DNA of 64,000 bases from Lachnospiraceae bacterium UBA7205 (GTDB lineage Bacteria > Bacillota > Clostridia > Lachnospirales > Lachnospiraceae): contig DKUL01000057.1 of the NCBI GenBank assembly GCA_002490665.1, positions 130,229-194,228 on the forward strand, written 5' to 3'. The translations under genes were made by a program, and so were the position numbers. Below the pieces are notes generated by a model, which saw nothing but the letters and a program-made list of their open reading frames with translations, ran no database searches and was not told the origin of the DNA. Positions 26,926 to 34,798 of this stretch are shown piece by piece. Position 1 is the first letter of the stretch; each line of letters starts with the position of its first letter.

Positions 26926-27219
26926 ATGTCAACTTTGGAAAAAGCGATAGGATTATTGCAGAAAATGCCGGAAAACAAACTAGAGGCGATATATATGTAT
27001 ATATGTTTTGTTAATTCTCAATCAGACAGTAATGAGGCTATTCCTACCCCGGGCAAAAGTATTGATTCCCTCATGGGGATAGCTCACAAAAAAACCCTTG
27101 AAGAAAGACAACGTGGTTTTCAAGGTCTTATTTCTTTTGCGGGAACATTGCCAGAGGATTTTGATTATAAAAAAGAATTGGAGGAGGCAAGAGATGAAAA
27201 ATATGCTCGTTTTATTTGA
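26926..27219 (+). CDS. Putative antitoxin of a PIN-domain toxin-antitoxin pair
   Basis: A 97-residue acidic protein with an N-terminal helical segment (MSTLEKAIGLLQKMPENKLE) and a charged C-terminal tail (PEDFDYKKELEEARDEKYAR). This layout is common among antitoxins paired with PIN nucleases in Firmicutes, although the DNA-binding motif is not obvious. It overlaps the toxin gene by 26 bp, which implies translational coupling and supports pairing. AGGAGGAACG precedes the ATG. The function rests mainly on the neighbour. Confidence 0.7.
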   Translation: MSTLEKAIGLLQKMPENKLEAIYMYICFVNSQSDSNEAIPTPGKSIDSLMGIAHKKTLEERQRGFQGLISFAGTLPEDFDYKKELEEARDEKYARFI

Positions 27220-27625
27220 CACCAACATCATATTGGATGTGCTGGAAAAACGCCTCCCATTTTACGATTCATCCAAATCCGTTTTGGAAAGCTGCGTTTC
27301 CGGCAATGTTGCGGGCTACATTGCACTACATTCAATATCAAACATTTTTTATATCCTGAGGAAACACTATTCCGCGGCAGACCGAAGGGCGCTCCTGCTT
27401 AATATACTGGATTTACTACAAGTAGCAGGCACAGACCATGAAAGTGTCCGGAACGCCTTACAAAGAGAGGATTTTTCCGACTTTGAGGACTGCTTGCAGG
27501 ATGAATGTGCAAAACAGATTCATGCCGACTATATCGTAACCCGAAACACAAACGACTTTTCTACGTCAGATATACCTGTCATTATTCCGGATGACTTACT
27601 CAAAATCCTTGACAGCAGCAAATGA
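27194..27625 (+). CDS. PIN-domain ribonuclease toxin (VapC-like)
   Basis: A 143-residue PIN-fold protein. The first acidic residue is in LFDTNIILDVL (Asp9). Later acidic positions lie in DFSDFEDCLQ, and the core motif is ADYIVTRNTNDF near residue 115, followed by the usual IPVIIPDDLL end. PIN toxins cleave RNA with Mg2+ or Mn2+; the target is unknown. The start at 27194 lies inside the antitoxin gene and is preceded by GAGGAGG. The module is bounded by direct repeats at 26741 and 27664. Confidence 0.85.
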   Translation: MKNMLVLFDTNIILDVLEKRLPFYDSSKSVLESCVSGNVAGYIALHSISNIFYILRKHYSAADRRALLLNILDLLQVAGTDHESVRNALQREDFSDFEDCLQDECAKQIHADYIVTRNTNDFSTSDIPVIIPDDLLKILDSSK

Positions 27626-27663
27626 GGATTTACAATGGATTTCTTTTGTAACAATGAAATCAA

Positions 27664-27698
27664 GCCTTCCGGACAGTCCGTCAAACCCTGACAAATCC
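27664..27698 (+). repeat. Direct repeat 2 flanking the PIN toxin module
   Basis: About 35 bp (GCCTTCCGGACAGTCCGTCA onward) matching 26741-26776. It overlaps the last codons and the stop of the minus-strand gene at 27681-28091, as is often seen when an element inserts at the 3' end of a gene and duplicates that end. Confidence 0.65.
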
Positions 27699-28091
27699 GT
27701 CCGTCCAGTGCAATTCCCCAATACGATAACAACTCACAGCCCACTCTGCTCTCTCATTTGCACGCTGCATCAGGCGGCACTCTTCCTGTGCGCGCTCCTC
27801 CGTCAGAAAGCATGGGCTTTCGACAATATCAATCTCATCGAGATATTCATTGGTGTTCCACCCCTGCACAAACCATACGGACTCCGGCACGACATGGTCA
27901 GGATTGCCGGCAATTTCTTTTTTCACGGTTCGATACGTACAGTCATATTCACAAAAACCCTGCACATTTTCCAGATAATACCGCGCCGTCTCCTCTGCCT
28001 GCGCCTGCGTCGGGAAGAAACCGATTAAAAAATCCTCTGAATAATTGTCATAACTTAATTCCCTGTCGGTCAGTATCAACTGATATACCAT
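27681..28091 (-). CDS. Hypothetical protein, 136 aa
   Basis: An acidic cytosolic protein rich in Tyr, Trp and Glu, family not recognised. It begins MVYQLILTDRELSYDNYSED, has a helix with FFPTQAQAEETARYYLENVQ, and later VWFVQGWNTNEYLDEIDIVE. No signal peptide, membrane segment or catalytic motif is apparent. The ribosome-binding site is weak (AAGGGTGGG). It converges on the PIN toxin gene, and its final codons lie within a repeat also found at 26741. Confidence 0.6.
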   Translation of the reverse strand: MVYQLILTDRELSYDNYSEDFLIGFFPTQAQAEETARYYLENVQGFCEYDCTYRTVKKEIAGNPDHVVPESVWFVQGWNTNEYLDEIDIVESPCFLTEERAQEECRLMQRANERAEWAVSCYRIGELHWTDGFVRV

Positions 28092-28151
28092 ATACCGCCC
28101 ACCCTTCCTATGGCTTTCCTTTCATTTCATTATAGGAATACTGGGGTTTTG

Positions 28152-28192
28152 GTGTCAATTGGATTTTATTATACTGGTGGTCGAAAAAAGGA
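28152..28192 (+). promoter_or_regulatory. 22-bp repeat joined to a TATACTGGTGGTCGAAAA motif
   Basis: Positions 28152-28173 are identical to 32215-32236. They run straight into the third copy of the TATACTGGYGGTYRAAAA motif (28170-28187). The site lies in the 324-nt gap between the gene at 27681 and the gene at 28416. The rest of that gap carries only a 36-codon frame. Confidence 0.35.
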
Positions 28193-28241
28193 GGGTAAAG
28201 ACACTGCTTGCAAAGTAGGTAAAATCAGGGAACCAGGTTGA

Positions 28242-28352
28242 ATGTCCCCCAGCTTCGTGCTATACTTTATCAGAGGTAAACCGGAAATCAAATACCTCAC
28301 GCCATTCGGCAAAATTGTTGATCCGGCTCCAGTCTATCGGGCTGGTAAATAG
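28242..28352 (+). CDS. Possible 36-codon peptide or gene remnant
   Basis: A frame reading MSPSFVLYFIRGKPEIKYLT then a Pro/Gly/Lys-containing tail. The composition looks protein-like rather than random, but there is no ribosome-binding site, so it may be the 3' end of a decayed gene. It lies 64 nt before the gene at 28416. Confidence 0.2.
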   Translation: MSPSFVLYFIRGKPEIKYLTPFGKIVDPAPVYRAGK

Positions 28353-28415
28353 CCAAAACCGATGTAGTGCATATTTTGCCAGCGCGCCGTAATATCAGAA
28401 AGGAAAGATGCCAAA

Positions 28416-29120
28416 ATGCCAGATTTACACAGTATTCCGCTCATTTACCCAGAAGGCGTGTACAGTGTCGTTGATTTCAGCGGGGACGCTGACAGCGACA
28501 ACGCTATTTGCTTTGATTATGACGCACACTATCAAATGCTCACCTATGACATTCCTGTCAGGAAGGACTGGCGTGAGATGACACTGTACAATGTGCCGGA
28601 GGATGACCTCATCCGGACGCTCCGCGCCGTCTATGGCAAGGACGGAACGCTTCAGAAGATTACGGCTGTGCTGAAAGGCCATGAAACACTTTTATACATC
28701 CGCTATGAAAACGAGAAGCACGCCAAAGCGGAAATTCGGAGATTCGCCATCCAGAATGCCAATGCCATTATTGACCAAATCCTGCAATGCACAGATATTG
28801 TGGCAAGGCTTTTCATTGAGTATTATTGTGATTCTGATAACATGGATTACCATGCCGTGATTGGCACTGCGAATCAGATGGAAGCGGTAAGGCAGAAAGG
28901 TCATTACGAGGATTCCTGCGACTATGCCGGCAACTATCCGTCTGAAAACATTGAGGGCGATAACAGAATGCTGATAACAATGATTCGCTGCGCCGAGGGA
29001 CACCCATGCGAGAATTTCCGGTATGCAGTGGAAATTATGTCAAAGCATATTGAGAAACACGCACTGTCAGCGCTGCACAAAACTGAGGACTTCAGATATA
29101 TCTGTGCGGAATATGACTAA
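28416..29120 (+). CDS. Hypothetical protein, 234 aa
   Basis: A soluble acidic protein, not recognised. It begins MPDLHSIPLIYPEGVYSVVD and continues with a beta-rich first half (DAHYQMLTYDIPVRKDWREM). The second half is helical, with several Cys and His residues (CTDIVARLFIEYYCDSDNMD; HKTEDFRYICAE). No secretion signal or known catalytic motif is seen. AAAGGAAAG precedes the chosen ATG, and an out-of-frame ATG lies at 28408. It follows the TATACTGG motif by about 240 nt. Neighbouring genes give no clear functional hint. Confidence 0.6.
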   Translation: MPDLHSIPLIYPEGVYSVVDFSGDADSDNAICFDYDAHYQMLTYDIPVRKDWREMTLYNVPEDDLIRTLRAVYGKDGTLQKITAVLKGHETLLYIRYENEKHAKAEIRRFAIQNANAIIDQILQCTDIVARLFIEYYCDSDNMDYHAVIGTANQMEAVRQKGHYEDSCDYAGNYPSENIEGDNRMLITMIRCAEGHPCENFRYAVEIMSKHIEKHALSALHKTEDFRYICAEYD

Positions 29121-29272
29121 AAATCAGGATTTAAAATTATAACAGAATGGTTGCTACCGTTGATGAAGTGGCAGAATTTAAAGGGACATCATTGCAAAAT
29201 TTAAACTGATATTTCAAAAATAGTAAATTGGGGCGATGTAAAAAATTAAAAAAGTCCAGAAACAGGAATATA

Positions 29273-30094
29273 TCATACAGTCGCGCAGAACCGATTATAT
29301 AACCATTTCGCTACGCCATCAGAATCATTGCTTTCTATAATTCCGGTGGCTATTGCTTTTAATTCGTCTACCGCATTCTCCACAGCATATGATTCATCCG
29401 CTATTTCAAACATTTCAATATCATTTTTCCCATCGCCAAACGCAACAATGTACTCAATTCCCAACCGCTCTTTTAATTGTAAAATTGCATTTGCCTTTGA
29501 AACACTTTTGGGTACAATTTCTAACCATTGTTCCCCGCTATAGATTTCTTTTTGGAAAATACAATGATATTTTTCTTTGAACTGAATGTATAGCGGTTCC
29601 AGTTTTTCGTATGCATCAATACAAGTGAAATAGAAAACATCTCCGAATCCCAGCGCACGGTCAAATTCAACAGGCGTATCCCTTATATCCCCCTTACGAG
29701 TCGATAAGAATTCAGCTGTAGCACGATTGCATTTGTTTACAAGATAGGAAAATTTTTCCTTACCTGATATGTAAGCGTAAACAACAGGATAAATGCCTCG
29801 AAGCAGTAACTCATTTAGGATTTCTTCTTTTTCATTTTGGCGGAATGCATTTCGTGCAATAATATCAAACGTGTCATTTTGCAAAATGACAGCGCCATTG
29901 TATGTAATGATCGGTATTTTGGCATTCAGTCCTTTTGTTGCTTTTGTAGCTGTCAGACATGACCTAGCTGTAGCATAAGAAAAAAGCATTCCATCCGATG
30001 TTAATTGATTAATCACCTGATTCGTATACGCAGAAGTCCTGGCATCACTTCGTAACAATGTTCCATCTAAGTCTGATACATACAGAGTTTTCAT
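29273..30094 (-). CDS. HAD-superfamily (Cof-type) sugar-phosphate phosphatase
   Basis: A 273-residue cytosolic hydrolase. HAD motif I is DLDGTLL (nucleophile Asp8, acid/base Asp10). Motif II is near YATARS, and motif IV is FGDGKNDIEMFEIA near residue 215, with the GDGxND signature of Cof-type C2-cap phosphatases. These act on sugar phosphates or cofactor phosphates; the substrate is not predictable. Translation from 30115 is possible, but AGGGAGGA lies directly before the ATG at 30094. It lies 66 nt downstream of the Ntn hydrolase gene on the same strand. No terminator is visible in the 152 nt after it. Confidence 0.85.
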   Translation of the reverse strand: MKTLYVSDLDGTLLRSDARTSAYTNQVINQLTSDGMLFSYATARSCLTATKATKGLNAKIPIITYNGAVILQNDTFDIIARNAFRQNEKEEILNELLLRGIYPVVYAYISGKEKFSYLVNKCNRATAEFLSTRKGDIRDTPVEFDRALGFGDVFYFTCIDAYEKLEPLYIQFKEKYHCIFQKEIYSGEQWLEIVPKSVSKANAILQLKERLGIEYIVAFGDGKNDIEMFEIADESYAVENAVDELKAIATGIIESNDSDGVAKWLYNRFCATV

Positions 30095-30160
30095 AAATTC
30101 CTCCCTAATTTTCAAAAATGCAGCATATATATTTATATGAAGCTCAGGTTTTCATCAATA

Positions 30161-31237
30161 TCAATTATTCATATCCAGATTAAATCCTATGATATTATTC
30201 GTTTTCCGATTTGCAAAAATCTCTCCGTTGCCAGTTGTGAGATTATATACAACGCTCCATTGTAGTTTGTCCATATCTCCATCAAAAACACCGACATCAG
30301 CCAATAATTGAACTGCCTGTCCTGCTTCAAGTATACCGTTATTCGCTTCTATCGCATTTTGCACTTTATCATAGCGCTCAAACTCAGTAAATCCTTCTCC
30401 AATATTCAATCCGTCATAGGCAATAAAATTAGAAGCAATTTGATATTCGTCCTCCGCTTCAACGACACAAAGCTCTTGATTTACATATTCCACAATGACA
30501 GAATGCCCACTTGCATCAGCAATTAAATAATGGCACTCGATACCTCCGGAAAAATATATATTGTATTGTTTTAACAATTCAATGGCTTCTTCAACTGTAG
30601 CCGCTTTATCAAGTACAAGCCGGATTGCCGTGGTTGTATTTAATGTTATTTTGTCGGGATTATATGGGACTTCCGCTTCTGGCACTGCGAGCAAAGCAAT
30701 CGCAAGCCCTTTCTCATTCATTCCGTCAAAGGGAAGAAATGGTGCAGCTAACGTCAGGAAATCATCAAAAAGTGAACCACTGGGTAAATTGTCCTCGGAA
30801 TATCCCGCAAAAGAAAGGTTGACGGTGGAAACCGAAGCATAGCCATTATCAGGTGCAGTGTAAAGCTGTAAAGACGGAGCATATAAAAAATCAAAATTTC
30901 TCCCAAACAAAATATCGCCATTTTCATTTTTAACAACAAAAGCCGTGCAGCCGTCTCCTGTAACACCCAAGTTTATTGGCAGTCCTTTCAACAACCTTTT
31001 TGTTACAAATGCTTCAATGTCCGCATCATTTTCAGCACCAGTTTCCAGAAATTCATCAAATCCATAATCGCCGTAATAGGTCATTTGATACATTCCATAA
31101 TCATCAACCTTTTCCAATGACATGAGGGAGCGCAATTCATTCCTAAACAATGCAAGCGCTGCGATTATAATAATCGACAAAGCGATTCCTATACCTACTA
31201 TAACCCGAAGAACGATTTTCTTCTTTTTATGTTTCAT
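30161..31237 (-). CDS. Membrane-anchored linear-amide C-N hydrolase (Ntn hydrolase, choloylglycine hydrolase-like)
   Basis: A 358-residue protein. Residues 8-31 form a single membrane anchor after a Lys-rich start, so the catalytic domain should face outward. The probable nucleophile is Cys97 in GDGCTAFVVKNENGDILFGR, followed by FGRNFDF, both signatures of the choloylglycine hydrolase / acyl-CoA:6-APA acyltransferase-like families. Later blocks are NEKGLAIALLAVP and SSGGIECHYLIADASGHSV-like residues. In classical members Cys becomes N-terminal after autocleavage; here about 96 residues precede it, so processing or a non-classical use is expected. Candidate substrates are bile-salt or peptide amides, but none can be assigned. 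Confidence 0.78.
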   Translation of the reverse strand: MKHKKKKIVLRVIVGIGIALSIIIIAALALFRNELRSLMSLEKVDDYGMYQMTYYGDYGFDEFLETGAENDADIEAFVTKRLLKGLPINLGVTGDGCTAFVVKNENGDILFGRNFDFLYAPSLQLYTAPDNGYASVSTVNLSFAGYSEDNLPSGSLFDDFLTLAAPFLPFDGMNEKGLAIALLAVPEAEVPYNPDKITLNTTTAIRLVLDKAATVEEAIELLKQYNIYFSGGIECHYLIADASGHSVIVEYVNQELCVVEAEDEYQIASNFIAYDGLNIGEGFTEFERYDKVQNAIEANNGILEAGQAVQLLADVGVFDGDMDKLQWSVVYNLTTGNGEIFANRKTNNIIGFNLDMNN

Positions 31238-31534
31238 ATTTCCCCACTCCGTAATTTTAATTTGTTGAATTGTTCAACGCCGTTATTTTATCACATACGC
31301 ACATACAATTCCAATAAAATTTCCTTAATCTCCTTTTGCCCGCGAACTTGTCACATGAAAACGTTCTGCCGATGATGCCTTGCAAAAAATATTTCCCAGA
31401 CAATGTCAGGAAGCCAAACAGCTTGACCGCTAACAAGTAACTGTTTATAATTAAGAAATATTACATAAAATGATGTGGCAGGATTGTAGGATTGGCGCAG
31501 TCTTCAAATCAAGAAAAAAAGGGGCCCAAAAGAG
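31238..31534. other. Intergenic region between divergent genes
   Basis: About 300 nt with no convincing gene. It holds an interrupted palindrome GTTGAA-TTG-TTCAAC near 31264-31278, which could be an operator for the Ntn hydrolase gene, and AT-rich sequence. Codons continue open for about 16 triplets upstream of the next gene's ATG. Confidence 0.4.
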
Positions 31535-32065
31535 ATGATTGAAAATAGGAATGTAAATATCTTGACCGATGCGGACGGTAAAAAGCTAGTTTTGATTAAC
31601 GATATCCTGTTTAAGGCAAAAGTGCGTGATGACTGGACGGCTGTCGAAAAATACCTAAAAGAATATATCGGAGATTCTTATGAAATTGAGGAAACTTTTG
31701 AAAAAATATATATTTCGGTCGATTTTCCCGATGAATATGCAAGTTCAGAAAGCCGTATCGCCTTAAAAGGCGCAGTGGCAAAGGCTAAAGCAAATGCTGC
31801 ACAGGCTATTCCAGAACTTATAAAAATAGCTGCCAATCCAAAACATGAAGCAAATCGAAAAGAAAAACACAAAACAGATGCAGAATATGGATGGTATCGT
31901 TACAACATCAGATTTGCACTGCCTGTATATGATGACAAAATGGAGAAAGTAACAAGACATAATATCTATTCAGCAAGTATGCTTGTCCGTCATGCGAATG
32001 ATGGCAGAAAGTATCTGTATGATATTCTGGCAGTAAAAAAAGAAACGAGCAGCCCGCTTGAGTAA
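31535..32065 (+). CDS. Orphan PBECR3-like nuclease domain of polyvalent mobile-element proteins
   Basis: A 176-residue soluble protein. It resembles a domain found at the C-termini of very large phage or conjugative-element proteins (barnase/EndoU/colicin/RelE-like nuclease, PBECR type). Visible blocks are KLVLINDILFKAKVRDDW, KYLKEYIGDSYEIEET, KGAVAKAKANAAQAIPELIK, YGWYRYNIRFALPVYDD and ASMLVRHANDGRKYLYDI, with His and Arg residues suited to RNase chemistry. The ribosome-binding site is poor and the frame is open upstream of the ATG, so this may be a separated or truncated domain. No immunity gene is obvious nearby. The family assignment is from memory of the pattern. Confidence 0.5.
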   Translation: MIENRNVNILTDADGKKLVLINDILFKAKVRDDWTAVEKYLKEYIGDSYEIEETFEKIYISVDFPDEYASSESRIALKGAVAKAKANAAQAIPELIKIAANPKHEANRKEKHKTDAEYGWYRYNIRFALPVYDDKMEKVTRHNIYSASMLVRHANDGRKYLYDILAVKKETSSPLE

Positions 32066-32371
32066 AAACACCGTGCGGTAAAAACCCATTTCTTATTGTC
32101 ATAATAAGCTATTTTTCAATTCTTGTCAATCCCCAATTTTGTCTTTCAAAATATCGCGTATTTAGGAAATGTCTCAGTTCACAACGCGTCACATCATTCA
32201 CATGCTGCATTACTGTGTCAATTGGATTTTATTATAATCATTCTCGGCACTTGTGCCGCAAACACAATCCGCATATACTATGGTTATAATCCGACACAGC
32301 AATTGAGACTCTGGCAATTTGAACCTGTTTATTGGAATCTATCTATTTGAGAAATTTGAGAGGAGAACGTT
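32066..32371. other. Intergenic region with a 22-bp repeat
   Basis: Non-coding by appearance. It contains positions 32215-32236, identical to 28152-28173 over 22 bp but without the TATACTGG extension. A 75-codon frame here lacks a ribosome-binding site and is not called. Confidence 0.4.
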
Positions 32372-33250
32372 ATGAATACAATTACGACAAGACCTTTCCG
32401 TGTGCTGGCTGACTGTGAAAAAATCTATCAGTTTCTGCTGAAACTATATGAGCGGGACTGGCGAAACGGTGTGCCTGCGCCCTTTTTTGAATACGCTTAC
32501 AACTCCTTTGCGGACTGGATGGACATTTCCTATTCCTACAAGAACCGCATCTGGATGTGTGATGGGGAAATTGTGGCATTCTGCTTTTATGAAAATCCGG
32601 TGACAGACATCTATTTCTGCCTGAATCCCGAATATGAGGCACTGGCTCCGGAGATGGTGGCATACGCAGACCAGACCATGCCCCTGGGGCGCGACGGTAT
32701 CCGGCTGGTTCTTTTTGGCGGACAGGATGCGTTAATGCATGCCGCACAGCAGATGGGCTATCATCAGGAATCTGAACACTGGGATATGCAGTACGATTTT
32801 GCTAAAAAACTGGATTACCCGCTGCCAGCGGGATTTCATTTTGTCAGTCCACAGGACATGGATCTGTCAAAAATGGGCAAATGCTGCTGGAAGGGCTTTG
32901 ACCACGAACCAGGCGAGGGTTTATGGAATCACCAGCATGAACAAAATAATTTCCAGCTTTGCATTGCGCCGCACGCAACACCGGAGCTGGACGTAATAAT
33001 TGCAGATGAACTGGGGGAATATGCCTGCTTTGCGGGAATGTGGTGGACGCCCGAAAATCGTCTTGCCTACATGGAACCGCTCTGCACCATTCCCGAATAC
33101 CGGCAAAAGGGGCTTGCCGCAGCGGCGCTGTCCGAGATGTACCGCAGGACACAGGCACTGGGCGCAACACATATGACTGGCGGCAACAGCCCATTTTATC
33201 AGAAAATCGGCTATCAGCCCGCTGTAAAATGGACATTCTGGCAAAAATAA
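32372..33250 (+). CDS. GNAT-family N-acetyltransferase
   Basis: A 292-residue enzyme with a two-lobed GNAT layout. The N-terminal half (about 1-150) resembles a degenerate GNAT fold. The C-terminal half holds the acetyl-CoA-binding motif A: MEPLCTIPEYRQKGLAAAAL with Q/R-x-x-G-x-A near residue 250, followed by GNSPFYQKIGYQP, the typical motif B. It transfers acetyl groups to an amine, possibly an antibiotic, polyamine or peptide; the acceptor is unknown. GAGAGGAG precedes the ATG. The truncated serine hydrolase begins 20 nt after its stop, apparently through a deletion junction. Confidence 0.85.
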   Translation: MNTITTRPFRVLADCEKIYQFLLKLYERDWRNGVPAPFFEYAYNSFADWMDISYSYKNRIWMCDGEIVAFCFYENPVTDIYFCLNPEYEALAPEMVAYADQTMPLGRDGIRLVLFGGQDALMHAAQQMGYHQESEHWDMQYDFAKKLDYPLPAGFHFVSPQDMDLSKMGKCCWKGFDHEPGEGLWNHQHEQNNFQLCIAPHATPELDVIIADELGEYACFAGMWWTPENRLAYMEPLCTIPEYRQKGLAAAALSEMYRRTQALGATHMTGGNSPFYQKIGYQPAVKWTFWQK

Positions 33251-33270
33251 AAGAAAAGAAAGAAAATAAA

Positions 33271-34173
33271 ATGATTTTACCAAACACACCAGATACCCGA
33301 TTCGCGAGCGCATCTGCCGGAAAGGTATTTGTCGCAACAGCGGTTTTGCAGTTAATCGACCAGGGTAAAATCCAGTTTGACGACACCATCGGAAAACTTC
33401 TCAGTCTGGACTGGCATAAAATTGACACAGATGTCACAATCCGCCAGCTTCTGACACACACCTCTGGCGTTCCCGACTATTTTGACGAGCGTACCATGGA
33501 CGATTACGAGGACTTGTGGCGGGAGTTTCCCAATTACAAGATTCGCCGCAACAGTGATTTGCTTCCGCTGTTTATCCGCAAGCCGATGATGTACCCGCGC
33601 GGGGAGCGGTTCCAGTACAACAATTCCGGCTATGTGCTGCTCGCCATGGTTCTCGAGGCAGTGACCGGCCTGGCATTTGACGAGTACATAAAACATGCTG
33701 TCTTTGATGTGTGCGGCATGGAAGCCACAGGGTACTTTGCGCTGGACAGACTGCCTGCGCGGTGCGCGCACAACTATATTTACTGTGCCGACACAGACGA
33801 TTACCGCACCAATATTTATTCCGTGGACGTAAAGGGCACTGGCGCAGGCGGCGCCTTTGTCACGGTAAAGGATATTGTGCGCTTCTGGACAGGTCTACTG
33901 GATGGGAAGCTGCTTTCCAGAGAACTGGCGGCTGAAATGCTTCGCAGGCAGAGCGGCGACGGCGCTGACGCGGAGGAAGGATATTACGGATATGGGCTGT
34001 GGATTATCGCCAACCCAGCCGGTAGTGACTTTGCCTATTTTGAGGGATGCGACCCCGGCGTGAGCTTTTTATCCGAATACAATCCAAACAATCAGATGAT
34101 TTCTGTCCTGGTCAGCAACTACGGCGACAATGTCTGGAAGGAAATGCGCAAAATCCGGGAAACGCTGTATTAA
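33271..34173 (+). CDS. Serine hydrolase (beta-lactamase class C-like), apparently 5'-truncated
   Basis: A frame of 300 residues. It keeps the family motifs: SAGK (SxxK) near residue 16 in FASASAGKVFVATAVLQLID, HTSG, the YNN variant of YxN in RFQYNNSGYVLLAMVLEAVT, and a GTGAGGAFVTVKDI segment. Members usually have 40-60 residues before SxxK, including a beta strand pair. Here only about 15 remain, and the site before ATG 33271 is weak (AAAGAAAG). A longer frame from 33040 runs through the GNAT gene in another phase and is not homologous before residue 78. I infer loss of the 5' end by deletion against the GNAT gene; activity is uncertain. Confidence 0.7.
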   Translation: MILPNTPDTRFASASAGKVFVATAVLQLIDQGKIQFDDTIGKLLSLDWHKIDTDVTIRQLLTHTSGVPDYFDERTMDDYEDLWREFPNYKIRRNSDLLPLFIRKPMMYPRGERFQYNNSGYVLLAMVLEAVTGLAFDEYIKHAVFDVCGMEATGYFALDRLPARCAHNYIYCADTDDYRTNIYSVDVKGTGAGGAFVTVKDIVRFWTGLLDGKLLSRELAAEMLRRQSGDGADAEEGYYGYGLWIIANPAGSDFAYFEGCDPGVSFLSEYNPNNQMISVLVSNYGDNVWKEMRKIRETLY

Positions 34174-34222
34174 GGAACAGTTCAGAAATATCCTGTATAG
34201 CCTGCACAGGCTATTTCTGATA

Positions 34223-34798
34223 CTATTCCACATAATCCCTGTAATAGCGTCTTGCTGTTTCTTCGTCAAGGGCAAAATGCCTTTGCAGCTTATCGACAAT
34301 AATGTTCTCTGTAACACCATCCTCTACCTTGTCCTGTATAAACGCACGGATTCCTTCAATTCTGCCCTCAATTTTACTTTCTTCCCTCATTTCCTGTATT
34401 GCCAGACACATATCGACCGTCTCCTTTCCCTGATCAATCTTAATTTTGGAATTAGTCGCAGCATTGATGATCTCGGCTGCGCTTCTTTCCACATTTTTAA
34501 ATCTCTGTTCTGTTTGCAGAATCCTGTCAAGCTTTTCCCTGTCATCCGAATACTTGATATAGCGCATGATCTCACGCATTCCTGTCTGAAATTCGTCTAT
34601 CTCCCTATCCGTAAGTCCTGCTGGAGCAATCAGGTTAATGCGATAGTCTGCTACATACTTGAGCAGCTCCGTATCACAATCTGCATACATTTCACTAAGA
34701 CTCATAGGTCCATCCCATGTTTCTGACCCAAAATAGGCATTGACCTGACACCGCCAGTCCGCGTCTGCCTTAAAATCCTGACTGATTTCCATCAGCAT
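34223..34798 (-). pseudogene. C-terminal remnant of an Rpn / PD-(D/E)XK nuclease family transposase
   Basis: A frame of 191 residues that matches the C-terminal part of Rpn-type proteins (recombination-promoting nuclease, YhgA-like). Visible blocks are VNAYFGSETWDGPMSLSEM, KYVADYRINLIAPAGLTDRE, EIMRYIKYSDDREKL and KETVDMCLAIQEMREESK with an EGRIEGIR tail. The N-terminal nuclease core with its PD-(D/E)XK residues, about 100-150 residues, is absent. Its upstream edge overlaps the 3' end of the lipoprotein gene, which marks a deletion or insertion junction. It is presumably non-functional. Confidence 0.7.

Noticed and set aside
32123..32350. A 75-codon frame before the GNAT gene.
   Set aside because: Lacks a ribosome-binding site and covers a dispersed 22-bp repeat; composition looks non-coding.
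33040..33270. An upstream extension of the serine hydrolase frame by 77 codons.
   Set aside because: It reads the GNAT gene in another phase and shows no homology to serine hydrolases before residue 78.
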